Below, piece by piece: positions 8,074-16,410 of a stretch of DNA of 64,000 bases (positions are counted from its first letter, which is position 1; each line of letters begins with the position of its first letter). The translations under genes and the position numbers were made by a program. The DNA is from Pseudonocardia sp. C8 (GTDB lineage Bacteria; Actinomycetota; Actinomycetes; Mycobacteriales; Pseudonocardiaceae), in assembly GCF_014267175.1 (NCBI RefSeq), contig NZ_JACMTR010000002.1, positions 1,787,001-1,851,000 on the forward strand, given 5' to 3'. Below the pieces are notes generated by a model. It was not told where the DNA came from and made no database searches. It saw only the letters and a list, made by a program, of their open reading frames with translations.

Positions 8074-9330
8074 ATGACGACGATGCAGAACCCGGCGGGG
8101 GGCACTCCGCAGCTGACCGCAGGGGCCGTTCCGCACGCCACCGGGGCCGCCGCGGTCGCCCCCGCGATCCGCCGCTCCGAGCCGTACCTGCGGCTGCAGT
8201 GGAACGACTCGGTCACCGGGGCGGTCGGCTACCTCGTCGTGCACACCCTGCGGGCCGGCCTGGCCACCGGCGGCACCCGGATGCGGGCCGGCTGCACGCT
8301 GAGCGAGGTCGAGGACCTCGCCCGCGGCATGGCCAACAAGACCGCCACCTTCGACCTGCCCGTCGGCGGGGCCAAGGGCGGCATCGACTTCGACCCGAAG
8401 GACCCCCGTGCCGTCGAGGTGCTGGAGCGGTTCTGCGAGGCCATGCGCCCGTGGCTGGACCGGCACTGGGTGACCGCCGAGGACCTCGGCGTCCCCCAGC
8501 ACCTCATCGACGAGGTGTTCGAGAAGCTCGGCCTGGGCCAGAGCTTCCACGCCGCGATCAGCCGTGCCGACGACCCGGCCGCCACCCTCGAGCGGGTCCG
8601 CCGCGGGCTGAACGCCGAGGTCGAGGGCGGGTTCCTGCTCGGCGACGTGATCGGTGGCTACGGCGTCGCCCACGCCTGCCTGGCCGCCGCCGTGTCCTGG
8701 GGCCAGATCCCGGCCGAGACGACCGTCGCGATCCAGGGGATCGGCACGATGGGCGGGGCGTGCGCGTACTACCTGCACGAGGCCGGCATGACGGTGACGA
8801 CGGTGGCCGACGCGGCCGGCACCCTGCACTGCGCCGACGGCCTCGACGTGCCCGCGCTGCTGGACCTGCGCGACGGCTACGGCGAGGTCGACCGCTCCCG
8901 GCTGCCCGCGGGGGTCGAGCAGCTGCCGCGCGCCGCGATCCTGTCCGCCGACGCCGACATCCTGGTCCCGGCGGCGATCTCCTACGCGATCACCCCGGAC
9001 AACTCCTACGACGTCCGGGCACGGGTGATCGTCGAGGCCGCGAACGCCGCCACCACCCCGGAGGCGGAATCCATGCTGGCCGCCCGCGGCATCCCGGTCC
9101 TGCCGGACTTCGTCGCCAACGCCGGCGCCGTCGCCTGGGCCTGGTGGCTGCTGCTCGGCGAGGTCGACGACGACCCGGAGACCTCGTTCGACCGGCTCCG
9201 CACCGTGATGCACGCCAAGGTCGCGCAGCTGCTCGCCGCGTGGACCGATGAGGGCGTCACCCCGCGGGAGACCGGCCACCGCTGGGCCGACGACCCGGCG
9301 CCGAGCACCGAGCCGGTCGTCATTCCCTGA
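8074..9330 (+). CDS. Glu/Leu/Phe/Val dehydrogenase
   Basis: A 418-residue member of the glutamate/leucine dehydrogenase superfamily, which interconverts an amino acid and its 2-oxo acid with NAD(P). The N-terminal dimerisation/catalytic domain shows MANKTATFDLPVGGAKGG (substrate and catalytic lysines) and TAEDLGV (catalytic Asp). The C-terminal Rossmann domain starts at VAIQGIGTMGG. The substrate-pocket pattern cannot settle glutamate versus branched-chain specificity. The N-terminal 35 residues are Ala/Gly/Pro-rich and longer than usual. It is followed by a perfect terminator and is probably controlled by the divergent LysR regulator. Confidence 0.88.
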   Translation: MTTMQNPAGGTPQLTAGAVPHATGAAAVAPAIRRSEPYLRLQWNDSVTGAVGYLVVHTLRAGLATGGTRMRAGCTLSEVEDLARGMANKTATFDLPVGGAKGGIDFDPKDPRAVEVLERFCEAMRPWLDRHWVTAEDLGVPQHLIDEVFEKLGLGQSFHAAISRADDPAATLERVRRGLNAEVEGGFLLGDVIGGYGVAHACLAAAVSWGQIPAETTVAIQGIGTMGGACAYYLHEAGMTVTTVADAAGTLHCADGLDVPALLDLRDGYGEVDRSRLPAGVEQLPRAAILSADADILVPAAISYAITPDNSYDVRARVIVEAANAATTPEAESMLAARGIPVLPDFVANAGAVAWAWWLLLGEVDDDPETSFDRLRTVMHAKVAQLLAAWTDEGVTPRETGHRWADDPAPSTEPVVIP

Positions 9331-9356
9331 CCGCTCGGCCCACTTCTCCAGGCACA

Positions 9357-9405
9357 CACTCATGGAGCTTCGGTCCCGTGGCACAGGACCGAAGCTCCAT
9401 GAGTG
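9357..9405. terminator. Perfect 20-bp inverted repeat, bidirectional terminator
   Basis: The arms 9357-9376 and 9386-9405 are exact reverse complements with a 9-nt loop. It lies between two convergent genes (stops at 9330 and 9414). The arm length is well beyond an average terminator. Confidence 0.85.
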
Positions 9406-9413
9406 CGAGGGGG

Positions 9414-12362
9414 CTAGGCGCGCACCCGCCCCACAAACTCGGCGACCGCCGCCCGGGACGAGACGCCGAGCTTGGCGAAGACCTTCGCGAGGTGCGTCTC
9501 GACCGTCCGGTCGGACACGAACAGGGCGCGGCCGATCTGCCGGTTGGTCCGCCCGTCCGCCACGAGCTCGGCGACCTGGCGTTCCCGCCGGCTGAGCGCG
9601 TCGACGCCGCCGGCCGGGCCGGTCCGCCGCCGTGGCCGGCCGCCGCGGGCGACGGGCCGGCCGAGGCGGCGCAGCTCGCGCGCGGCCTCGTCGCGGAGGC
9701 GGCGGGCACCGCAGGCGGCCGCGGTCGCCTCGGCCGCGCCGAGCTCGTCGACGGCACGCGCGGTGCAGCCCTCCCCGGCCAGGGCGCGGCCGGCGAGGAT
9801 GCGGGCGCGCGCACCGGCGAGCGGCGCGCCGGCCAGGTCCGCGAGGTCCCCGGCACGCCGCGCCGCCACCGTGGCGGCGCCGTCCGCGGTCGCGAGCGCG
9901 ACGGCAGCCCCGGCCAGGGCGGCCTCCGCCGCGCGGAGCGGGATCGGGACGGGCCCGTCGGCAGCCTTCCCGGCACGCTCCGCCCAGCCGGTGGCCGCGG
10001 GCAGGTCGCCGACCGCCAGCTCGGCCCGGGTCAGCAGCTCGTACCACCGGGGCCGGTACGCGCGCTCGATCAGCGGCAGGTCCGGGCCGCCGGCGGCGCC
10101 CAGCAGCTCGTCCCGGCCGCGCTCCGGCTCGCCGGCCTCGACGCGGGCCTCGGCCAGGGCGTACCGGGCCGTCGCGGTCACGACGTCGGGGTCCTCGCCC
10201 GCGCAGGCGACCGCGTCCTCGCCGTGGCGGACGGCCGCGTGAACGTCCCCGGCCAGCAGGGCCGACCACGAGCGAGCCGCGGTCGCGAGGACCAGGAACA
10301 GGGTGTTCCCCGAGAACAGGGAGGCGTCCAGCGCGGTGTCGGCCGACCGGCCCGCCTCGGCGAGCCGTCCGCTCCAGACCAGGGCGTACACCCGGCCGAC
10401 CTCGACCAGCGGGACCAGGTGCGCCTGCCCGGAGGCGCGGGCCGCCGCCGCGACCCGGTCCAGACCGTGCAGGGCACCGGGGAGGTCACCCAGGTGCGCC
10501 TGCGTCCAGCCGAACCAGGTGAGCGCCACGAGGTGGGGGCTCAGCGCGTCGTCGTCGACCGTGTCGAGCAACCGGACCGTCTCGGCGGCCGCGGCCCGGG
10601 CGGCCCCGATGTCGGCCGTGAGGTACTCCGCGCCGGCGACGAGCCCGGTCGCGGCGGCCAGGAGCGCGGGGTCGCCCAGCGCGATCGCGTCCTCGCGGGC
10701 GTCGCGCTCCCAGCGGCGCATCTCGTCGAAGTCGCCGGCGTAGTAGCAGCCGGCGGCCAGGCCGATCCGGACCCGCGCGGCCTCGGCCCGGTGCCGGTCG
10801 TCGAGCGCGCCGAGCGCCTCGAGCAACCGGGCCCGCGCCCGGCCGGGCTGGCCGAGCAGGTTGTCCAGCCCGGCGCAGGTCGCCAGCATCCGGGCCCGCC
10901 GGGCGACGTCGCCACCGGGCAGCATCGCCAGGCCGGCGTCGAGAACGGTCCGGGCCTCGGCCAGCCGCCCCGCGGCCGACAGGGCGCGGCCGCGGTCCAG
11001 GGTCAGCTCGAGGCGCCGGGCCGGATCGGTGCCGGCCGGTAGCGTGCGCAGTGCCGCGGCGAACCAGTGCGCCGCATCCGCGGGCGCACGCCCCATGCTG
11101 CTCGCACCGGCCCGCGCGAGCAGGTCCGCCGCGGCCGGATCCGCACCCGCGGTGGACCGCTCGACGTGCGGAGCACGCACGACGACGTCCGCCCCGGCCG
11201 CCGCGAGGGCGCGGGCGGTCCGGTCGTGCGCGCCCAGCAGCCAGCCGGCGCCTGCCGACCCGTAGACCGCGGCGCGCACGATCGGGTGCCGGAACGCGAA
11301 GCGACCGGGCAGCTGGGTGGGCCGGATCAGGCCGGCGGCGGCCAGCTCGTCGAACGCGGCGAGCACGACGTCGTGGCCCAGCTCGGCCGCGGCCGCCACC
11401 AGCTCGGGCGCGAACTGCTCGCCGACCACCGCCGCGGCCTGCGCGACGTGCCGGGCGGCCGGGGTGCGCTCGGCGATCTCCTCGGCGGTGGCGGCGGCCA
11501 CGACCGGTGGCACACCGGGCAACCCGGTGCCGTCACGTGGGCCGCCCCGGTCGGCGCCGGACCGGCCCAGTTGCAGCAGGTAGAACGGGTTGCCGCCGCT
11601 CGCGCGGTAGACGGCGGCACGCCCGTCCGGATCGAGCCGGAAGTGCTCGGCCAGCAGCGCGTGTGCCGCGCCAGCCGGGAGAGGCTCGAGCTCGAGCCGG
11701 TGGCCGTCGCGGGCGCGCCCGTCGTCCCGGTCGGCCGTGGCCAGCGCCGTGGCCAGCACGGGCGGCATCGTCGCGGTGCGGGCGGCGAGCGCGAGCAGGA
11801 CCCGCGCCGCGGGTGGGCGGCGCAGCAGGAAGGCGACCAGCTCGACGGTCGCGGCGTCCGCCCAGTGCAGGTCGTCCAGCGCCAGCACGAGGGGGCGGGG
11901 GCCGGCCAGCCGTTCCAGCAACGCGCGGATCGCGCGGTGCGTGCGGTACCGCTCGGCCGGCGCGACGGCGGCGGCGGGCGGTGTGCGCGGGCCGAGATCC
12001 ATCGCCGCCAGCGCGGGGAACACGGCCGTCAGCTCGGCGAGCCGCTCGCGACCGAGCACGCTCAGCCGGCGCGGCTCGAGCGAGCCGAGGTAGTCGTCGA
12101 GGGCGTCCACCAGGACGCCGAACGGCAGGTCGCGTTCCAGGTCCACGCCGTGGCCGTCCAGCACGAGGTGCCCGCATGCGTCCGCGTGCCGGCACAGTTC
12201 GGTCAGCATCCGGGTCTTGCCGATACCCGGCTCGCCGCACACGGCCAGCCACCGGGAGCGCCGGCACCCGTCCAGCCGGGCGACGGCGTGCTCGAGCGCG
12301 GCGAGCTCGGACACCCGCCCCTGCAGGTCCGGCTCCCGGCGAGCCGGGTCTCCGGTCGTCAT
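9414..12362 (-). CDS. Large ATP-binding LuxR family regulator (LAL type)
   Basis: A 982-residue regulator: an N-terminal AAA/STAND ATPase (Walker A GEPGIGKTR at about 46, Walker B-like LVLALDDLHWADA), a long alpha-helical, TPR-like middle rich in Ala/Leu, and a C-terminal LuxR helix-turn-helix (LSRRERQVAELVADGRTNRQIGRALFVSDRTVETHLAKVF). Such proteins act as ATP-dependent transcriptional activators, often of catabolic or specialised-metabolite genes; the target here is unknown. The start is uncertain: an AAGGG site is about 13 nt from ATG 12362 and an out-of-frame ATG lies between. Confidence 0.9.
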   Translation of the reverse strand: MTTGDPARREPDLQGRVSELAALEHAVARLDGCRRSRWLAVCGEPGIGKTRMLTELCRHADACGHLVLDGHGVDLERDLPFGVLVDALDDYLGSLEPRRLSVLGRERLAELTAVFPALAAMDLGPRTPPAAAVAPAERYRTHRAIRALLERLAGPRPLVLALDDLHWADAATVELVAFLLRRPPAARVLLALAARTATMPPVLATALATADRDDGRARDGHRLELEPLPAGAAHALLAEHFRLDPDGRAAVYRASGGNPFYLLQLGRSGADRGGPRDGTGLPGVPPVVAAATAEEIAERTPAARHVAQAAAVVGEQFAPELVAAAAELGHDVVLAAFDELAAAGLIRPTQLPGRFAFRHPIVRAAVYGSAGAGWLLGAHDRTARALAAAGADVVVRAPHVERSTAGADPAAADLLARAGASSMGRAPADAAHWFAAALRTLPAGTDPARRLELTLDRGRALSAAGRLAEARTVLDAGLAMLPGGDVARRARMLATCAGLDNLLGQPGRARARLLEALGALDDRHRAEAARVRIGLAAGCYYAGDFDEMRRWERDAREDAIALGDPALLAAATGLVAGAEYLTADIGAARAAAAETVRLLDTVDDDALSPHLVALTWFGWTQAHLGDLPGALHGLDRVAAAARASGQAHLVPLVEVGRVYALVWSGRLAEAGRSADTALDASLFSGNTLFLVLATAARSWSALLAGDVHAAVRHGEDAVACAGEDPDVVTATARYALAEARVEAGEPERGRDELLGAAGGPDLPLIERAYRPRWYELLTRAELAVGDLPAATGWAERAGKAADGPVPIPLRAAEAALAGAAVALATADGAATVAARRAGDLADLAGAPLAGARARILAGRALAGEGCTARAVDELGAAEATAAACGARRLRDEAARELRRLGRPVARGGRPRRRTGPAGGVDALSRRERQVAELVADGRTNRQIGRALFVSDRTVETHLAKVFAKLGVSSRAAVAEFVGRVRA

Positions 12363-12524
12363 GGTCGTCGGTCATCCCTTCGGCGTCGCCGCCGACTTCG
12401 TGGCGCGAGCGGTCGGCGTTACCGGGGGACACGGGGCATTTCCCGGATGTTGTGCCCGCCGGATCGGCGGAACGCTCTCCCCGGTCCGGCCCGCCGCGGC
12501 CGGTCGGGGGAAGGAGGGCCACCG

Positions 12525-12599
12525 ATGCGGGCATCCGTCATGGACGGCCGCGGCCGGGAGCCGGCGGTGATGGCGACCGGTCCGGGGCGGTCGCCGTGA
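12525..12599 (+). CDS. 24-codon leader ORF coupled to the next gene
   Basis: ATG 12525 is preceded by an excellent AAGGAGGG site (12510-12517 region, 6-7 nt spacing) and opens a 24-codon frame beginning MRASVMDGRG. Its TGA overlaps the GTG start of the following gene as GTGA. The next gene has no good ribosome-binding site of its own, so this looks like a translational-coupling leader. No homology is claimed. Confidence 0.5.
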   Translation: MRASVMDGRGREPAVMATGPGRSP

Positions 12600-12838
12600 C
12601 GCGGTTCCTGCTCGCGCACCGGCACGAACCGGCCGACTGCCGGTTCACCTACGCCGCGTGGCGGGGGTTCGACAGCCCGCTGCGCAGGCGGCCCGCCCTC
12701 TCGAGCTGCCGCTCGGGCGGGCACCAGCTGTGGTGGGTGGTCGAGGCCGCCTGCACCGCCGAAGCGCTCGCGCAGCTCCCGCCCTACCTCGCTCGGCGGT
12801 CCGACGCCACCGAGGTCGAGCACGTACCGATCCCCTGA
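12596..12838 (+). CDS. Conserved-looking small actinobacterial protein
   Basis: An 80-residue protein starting VTRFLLAHRHEPADC with a distinctive composition (AAWRGFDSPLR, GGHQLWWVVEA, ATEVEHVPIP). It resembles small uncharacterised proteins I associate with actinobacterial genomes, but no domain name can be given. GTG 12596 is fixed by overlap with the upstream leader. Function unknown. Confidence 0.65.
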   Translation: MTRFLLAHRHEPADCRFTYAAWRGFDSPLRRRPALSSCRSGGHQLWWVVEAACTAEALAQLPPYLARRSDATEVEHVPIP

Positions 12839-12875
12839 CCCGGCCGGGTCGGGAACGACGTCCGAGGAGGACGGA

Positions 12876-13727
12876 ATGGCCATCACCCTGTTCCAGGACA
12901 AGAACTTCCGCGACCGGTCCATGGTCGTCACCCGCAGCGTCGCCGACCTCAAGGACGTGTCCATCGGTGCCAACCCGAGCTCGGTGCGGCTGACCGGTCC
13001 GGACGAGGCGGTCCTGCTCTACACCCAGCGGGACTGGGACGGCGACGTCCACTACATCCGGGGGCCGGCCTCGGTGGCCGACCTCGGCGCCGCCGCGTCC
13101 GGCGGCGAGTTCGGGTTCGGCAACAACGTCCGGTCGGTGCGGATCACCCCGTTCCGGCTCCGCCTCAACGTCAACGTCATCCGTAACGAGTCCGGCGAGC
13201 TGCCTGCCCGGTGGGCTCCGGGCACCGAGCGGCAGCGGGCCGCGGCGATCGTCGCCCGGGCGAACACCCTGCTGTTCGCGCAGCGGACCCTGCTGACCCT
13301 GGAGATCGCGCGGGTCACGCTGCGGACCTCCAACGCGAAGTACAACCTCTCGCTCACCGACCAGTTCCACTTCCCGAACGAGTGGCGCAACCCGCACGAG
13401 GTCGACGTCATGATCGTCAACCAGTTCGAGAAGGACACCCTGGTCGGCGTCGGTAAGTTCCCGCACTTCGGGCGGACCGTGATGGTCGCCGCGACGTTCG
13501 TCGACTCCGCCGGTGCCGAGCACGAGCTGCCCGACGCGTTCATGGGCCTGGTGCTCACCCACGAGCTCGGCCACTACCTCGGCCTGCAGCACAACACGGC
13601 CGGTGGCTCCGCCGCGAACCTCATGGCACCGGAGGCCGGGGGCAGCGTGCTCACCGCGGAGCAGGTCGAGGAGATGCAGCAAAAGTTGACCAATCCGCTG
13701 GCCAGGGGCGGCGACCGTCACGAGTGA
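12876..13727 (+). CDS. Beta/gamma-crystallin domain fused to a metzincin-like zinc protease
   Basis: A 283-residue protein. Residues about 1-95 carry two Greek-key repeats of the beta/gamma-crystallin type (ITLFQDKNFRDRS and VLLYTQRDWDGD, each followed by SVRL-like strands). Residues about 110-275 form a metalloprotease: HELGHYLGLQH (His229, Glu230, His233, His239) matches the metzincin HExxHxxGxxH motif, and ANLMAP is the Met-turn. No signal peptide is seen, so the protease is either cytoplasmic or exported by another route. A GAGGAGG site precedes ATG 12876. The acyltransferase and lipoprotein genes follow closely and may form an operon. Substrate unknown. Confidence 0.8.
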   Translation: MAITLFQDKNFRDRSMVVTRSVADLKDVSIGANPSSVRLTGPDEAVLLYTQRDWDGDVHYIRGPASVADLGAAASGGEFGFGNNVRSVRITPFRLRLNVNVIRNESGELPARWAPGTERQRAAAIVARANTLLFAQRTLLTLEIARVTLRTSNAKYNLSLTDQFHFPNEWRNPHEVDVMIVNQFEKDTLVGVGKFPHFGRTVMVAATFVDSAGAEHELPDAFMGLVLTHELGHYLGLQHNTAGGSAANLMAPEAGGSVLTAEQVEEMQQKLTNPLARGGDRHE

Positions 13728-13744
13728 GGGAACCGGGGGGCACG

Positions 13745-14935
13745 ATGCGCCGGACGGGGGAGCGGCCGGCCGCGGCCGGGGAACCGCTGGTCGAGCAGGC
13801 CGGCCGGCCACGGATGGCCCGCGTGGAGTCGTTGCGGGCCCTGGCCGTCCTCGGCGTGGTGCTCGCGCACACGATGTTCTGGTCGTCCACACCACCGCGG
13901 GCCGCCGACCCGGTCGAGCGGACCCTCGTGCTCGGCTCGCAGGTCGCCCCGTTCGTGCTGTTCGTGCTGTCCGGGTGCCTGCTCTACGGGCCGTTCGCCC
14001 GGCGGGACCTGGGCTCCGGCGGGCAGATCTGCCTGCGCCGGTACGCGCTCAACCGGGCCGTCCGCATCCTGCCCGTGTACTACGCGGCGCTGGTGGCCGC
14101 GCTGCTCGTCAGGGGTGGTGGGACGGCACGCGAGTGGCTGCTCTACGCGACGTTCGGCCAGAACCTCGTGATCGCGCCGAACGACCAGGTCAACCGGGTG
14201 ATGTGGTTCATGGTCATCGAGGTGCACTTCTATCTCGCGCTGCCGCTGCTCGCCGCCCTGGTCGGCCGGCTGGCGCGGGGGTCGCGGGCGCGGGCCGTCG
14301 TCGTGCTGGCGGTGTCCGGCGCGGCGAGCTTCGGACTGTTCCACGTCGTCTGGCACGTCGACCCGGACCCGTGGACGGCGCTGCAGTTCTCGCTGCCGTC
14401 GACGTTCTTCTTCCTCGCCGCGGGGATGGCACTCGCCGTGCTGCGCCTGCACTGGGACGAGCGGCCCGGCACCGTCCCGGGCGGCGTGCTCGGGTCGGCC
14501 GACGTGTGGATCGGGGCGGCGGTGCTGCTGGTCGCCGTGCTCGTCGTCGGGCGGCTGCAGGTCCCGGCCACGGGCGCGATGGCCGTGCTGACGGCGATCG
14601 GGGTGCTGCTCGTCGGGGCGTGCGTGCTGCCGCTGCGCCCCGGCCCGCTGGTCCGGATCCTGCGGGCGCGCCCGCTCGCCGTGGTCGGCGTCGCCTCCTA
14701 CAGCCTGCTGCTCTGCCACGAACCGATCCTCGAGGCTCTCGCGACGTCCGGCTGGTCCCCCTCGTGGTCCGGACTGCTCGCCGTCGGGCTCCCGCTGAGC
14801 CTGCTGACCGCGTGGCTCGGCTACGTGCTGATCGAGGCGCCGTTCCTGCGGCTGCGGCGCCGGTGGATCGGGACCGGCTCCGCCACCCCGGCCCACCCCG
14901 TCCCGAGCCGCACACCGGAGGGAGACAACCCATGA
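13745..14935 (+). CDS. Acyltransferase 3 family membrane protein
   Basis: A 396-residue integral membrane acyltransferase (OafA/YrhL-like) with about ten hydrophobic segments. The family signature at the start is RVESLRALAVLGVVLAHT (R...RALAVLxVxxxH), with the conserved VMWFMVIEVHFYLALPLLA further on. Such enzymes O-acylate sugars of surface glycans or lipids using acyl-CoA. ATG 13745 has a GGGGGG site; GTG 13724, overlapping the previous stop, is an alternative. The C-terminus overlaps the lipoprotein gene by 4 nt. Confidence 0.85.
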   Translation: MRRTGERPAAAGEPLVEQAGRPRMARVESLRALAVLGVVLAHTMFWSSTPPRAADPVERTLVLGSQVAPFVLFVLSGCLLYGPFARRDLGSGGQICLRRYALNRAVRILPVYYAALVAALLVRGGGTAREWLLYATFGQNLVIAPNDQVNRVMWFMVIEVHFYLALPLLAALVGRLARGSRARAVVVLAVSGAASFGLFHVVWHVDPDPWTALQFSLPSTFFFLAAGMALAVLRLHWDERPGTVPGGVLGSADVWIGAAVLLVAVLVVGRLQVPATGAMAVLTAIGVLLVGACVLPLRPGPLVRILRARPLAVVGVASYSLLLCHEPILEALATSGWSPSWSGLLAVGLPLSLLTAWLGYVLIEAPFLRLRRRWIGTGSATPAHPVPSRTPEGDNP

Positions 14936-15645
14936 GGACACCCGTACGGACGGTGCTGATCGGCGCGGCCGTCGCCGCGCTGCTCGCCGTGGGTGGCTGC
15001 GCCGGCGCGGCGCCCGCGCCCACGGCGTCCCCGCCCGCCGCTGCCGCTCCTGCGGCGCCGGCCGCGACCGGTGTGCAGGAGTTCGTCGGCCCGGTCGGCG
15101 ACGGCGCGTTCTACGTGGCGTTCGCGCTGAAGCCCGGCGGTGCGGTGGAGGCCTACGTCTGCGACGGGACCGGCCAGGCCGAGAACTTCACCGGCAACGT
15201 CGTCGGCGACCGGATCCAGCTCACCTCGGCCGACGGCGACTCGACGCTCACGGCGACCTCCGCACCGGACCGTGTGACCGGCACGCTCGTCCGCGCCGGG
15301 GCGACCCGCGAGTTCTCGGTGCCGAAGGTGAACCGTGCCGGTGGGCTCTACGACCTCGACGCCGTCGTCGACGGCGGCACGGTCCGGCTCACCGGGACGT
15401 CCCGGGGCGGGAACGTGGTGACGTCCGAGATCCGCGGTGCGACGGCGACCGGAACGATCGCGCTGGTGAGCGGCGGGACCGCGCCGCTCGACCCGATGGC
15501 CGGCCGGACGCCGCCCGAACTGAACGACTTCCAGGCATACCGCGTGCTCATCGCCGACGACGGCACCCGGCGTGGCAACCCGAAGCCGGGTGCCCGCAAG
15601 ACCACCACCGGCGGGTCGTACACCTGCCCCTACCTGATCGACTAG
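14932..15645 (+). CDS. Putative lipoprotein
   Basis: A 237-residue exported protein with a typical lipoprotein signal: a basic N-terminus (MRTPVRT), hydrophobic core and lipobox AVGGC at about residue 24. An Ala/Pro-rich spacer follows, then a repetitive beta-rich domain (VCDGTGQAENFTGNVVGDRIQLTS, RVTGTLVRAG). No family is recognised. ATG 14932 overlaps the acyltransferase stop (ATGA), so the two are translationally coupled. It is probably anchored on the outer face of the membrane. Confidence 0.8.
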   Translation: MRTPVRTVLIGAAVAALLAVGGCAGAAPAPTASPPAAAAPAAPAATGVQEFVGPVGDGAFYVAFALKPGGAVEAYVCDGTGQAENFTGNVVGDRIQLTSADGDSTLTATSAPDRVTGTLVRAGATREFSVPKVNRAGGLYDLDAVVDGGTVRLTGTSRGGNVVTSEIRGATATGTIALVSGGTAPLDPMAGRTPPELNDFQAYRVLIADDGTRRGNPKPGARKTTTGGSYTCPYLID

Positions 15646-15658
15646 CGGCGCCGGCCGG

Positions 15659-16069
15659 TCAGCCCGTCCGGTCCTCCCGGCTGCGCTCGTCGCCGTACAG
15701 CTCGTCGAACCGCATCCGCGCGTCGACGTGCTGTTCGGCGCGCCGGGCCTCCCTCGTCGCCGCGGCCGCACCCACCGGGTACCCGGCCTTCATCACCCGG
15801 GTCTCGGACGCCTCGACCACGTAGACCATGGAGTAGAAGTAGCCGATGACCGCGCCGGACGCGACCGCGCCCAGCCGGACCCACGACGGGCCCGGGACGA
15901 CCAGGTAGAGCAGCGCGACCAGCGGGACCAGCTGCACCGTCGTGCGGGCGAGGTGGCGCAGCCACCAGGTGCGGCAGGTGACGTCGTGCAGCACCCAGCG
16001 CCGGTGGCGCTCAGGCAGCCGGGCGCCGAAGGCGTACGCCAGCCAGCGGAAGGGGTTCGGACGGTCCAT
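15659..16069 (-). CDS. DUF5313 family membrane protein
   Basis: A 136-residue protein beginning MDRPNPFRWLAYAFGARLP, with paired hydrophobic segments (TTVQLVPLVALLYLVVP and GAVASGAVIGYFYSMVYV) and a charged tail. This layout is typical of actinobacterial DUF5313. Function unknown. A GGAGG site precedes ATG 16069, TAAACT at 16085-16080 is a likely -10, and an iron-box-like palindrome overlaps it, so the gene may be iron regulated. Confidence 0.78.
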   Translation of the reverse strand: MDRPNPFRWLAYAFGARLPERHRRWVLHDVTCRTWWLRHLARTTVQLVPLVALLYLVVPGPSWVRLGAVASGAVIGYFYSMVYVVEASETRVMKAGYPVGAAAATREARRAEQHVDARMRFDELYGDERSREDRTG

Positions 16070-16082
16070 GGCGGCCTCCAGT

Positions 16083-16101
16083 TTAGGTGAGCCTCACCAG
16101 C
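16083..16101 (-). promoter_or_regulatory. Probable IdeR/DtxR iron box
   Basis: TTAGGTGAGCCTCACCAGC fits the DtxR/IdeR consensus TTAGGTNAGNCTNACC over its first 16 positions, with perfect GGTGAG-C-CTCACC arms. It overlaps the presumed -10 (TAAACT) of the DUF5313 gene, the position expected for iron-dependent repression. Confidence 0.6.
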
Positions 16102-16203
16102 ACGACGAGGCGGCACCTGACGTTCCCCGGAGCCGGATTCCCTGATCGGGGGCGCCCTACACCCAGGGTTCCACGAGCGTCCGGTCCTCGCCGGGGTTCC
16201 GCG

Positions 16204-16327
16204 CCTCCGCCGATCACCGGTGAGAAGCACGCATTCGCCCTCGGCGGGGCCGGATCGTGCTGATCGACCCGTGCGCGGCGTTCGAGACGCGCGTTGTCGC
16301 CCTGTCCGGGGCATCAACGTGCAGATC
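16204..16327 (-). repeat. Two copies of a 62-bp palindromic repeat
   Basis: Read on the minus strand, two units start with GATC at 16327 and 16265, exactly 62 bp apart. Each carries TCGATC(T/A)(G)CACG near the start, a GCCCC...AGGGCG inner dyad and a GCGTGC/CGCGCG end. Four related units with the same 62-bp period lie at 44215-44462 in the opposite orientation. The rest of the 16070-16410 gap holds the iron box and no gene. Confidence 0.65.
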
Positions 16328-16396
16328 GACCCGACCCGCACGCCGGGGCTGCGCGTCGTCGCCCGGTGCGGCCTACCGCCGCGCGGGCGTCCGGGG

Positions 16397-16402
16397 CAGA
16401 CT
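16397..16402 (+). promoter_or_regulatory. Candidate -10 for the crotonase gene
   Basis: CAGACT lies 8 nt before ATG 16411, which has no ribosome-binding site. The same hexamer sits 7 nt before ATG 63646. It suggests a leaderless transcript. Confidence 0.4.
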
Positions 16403-16410
16403 CGGCGATC

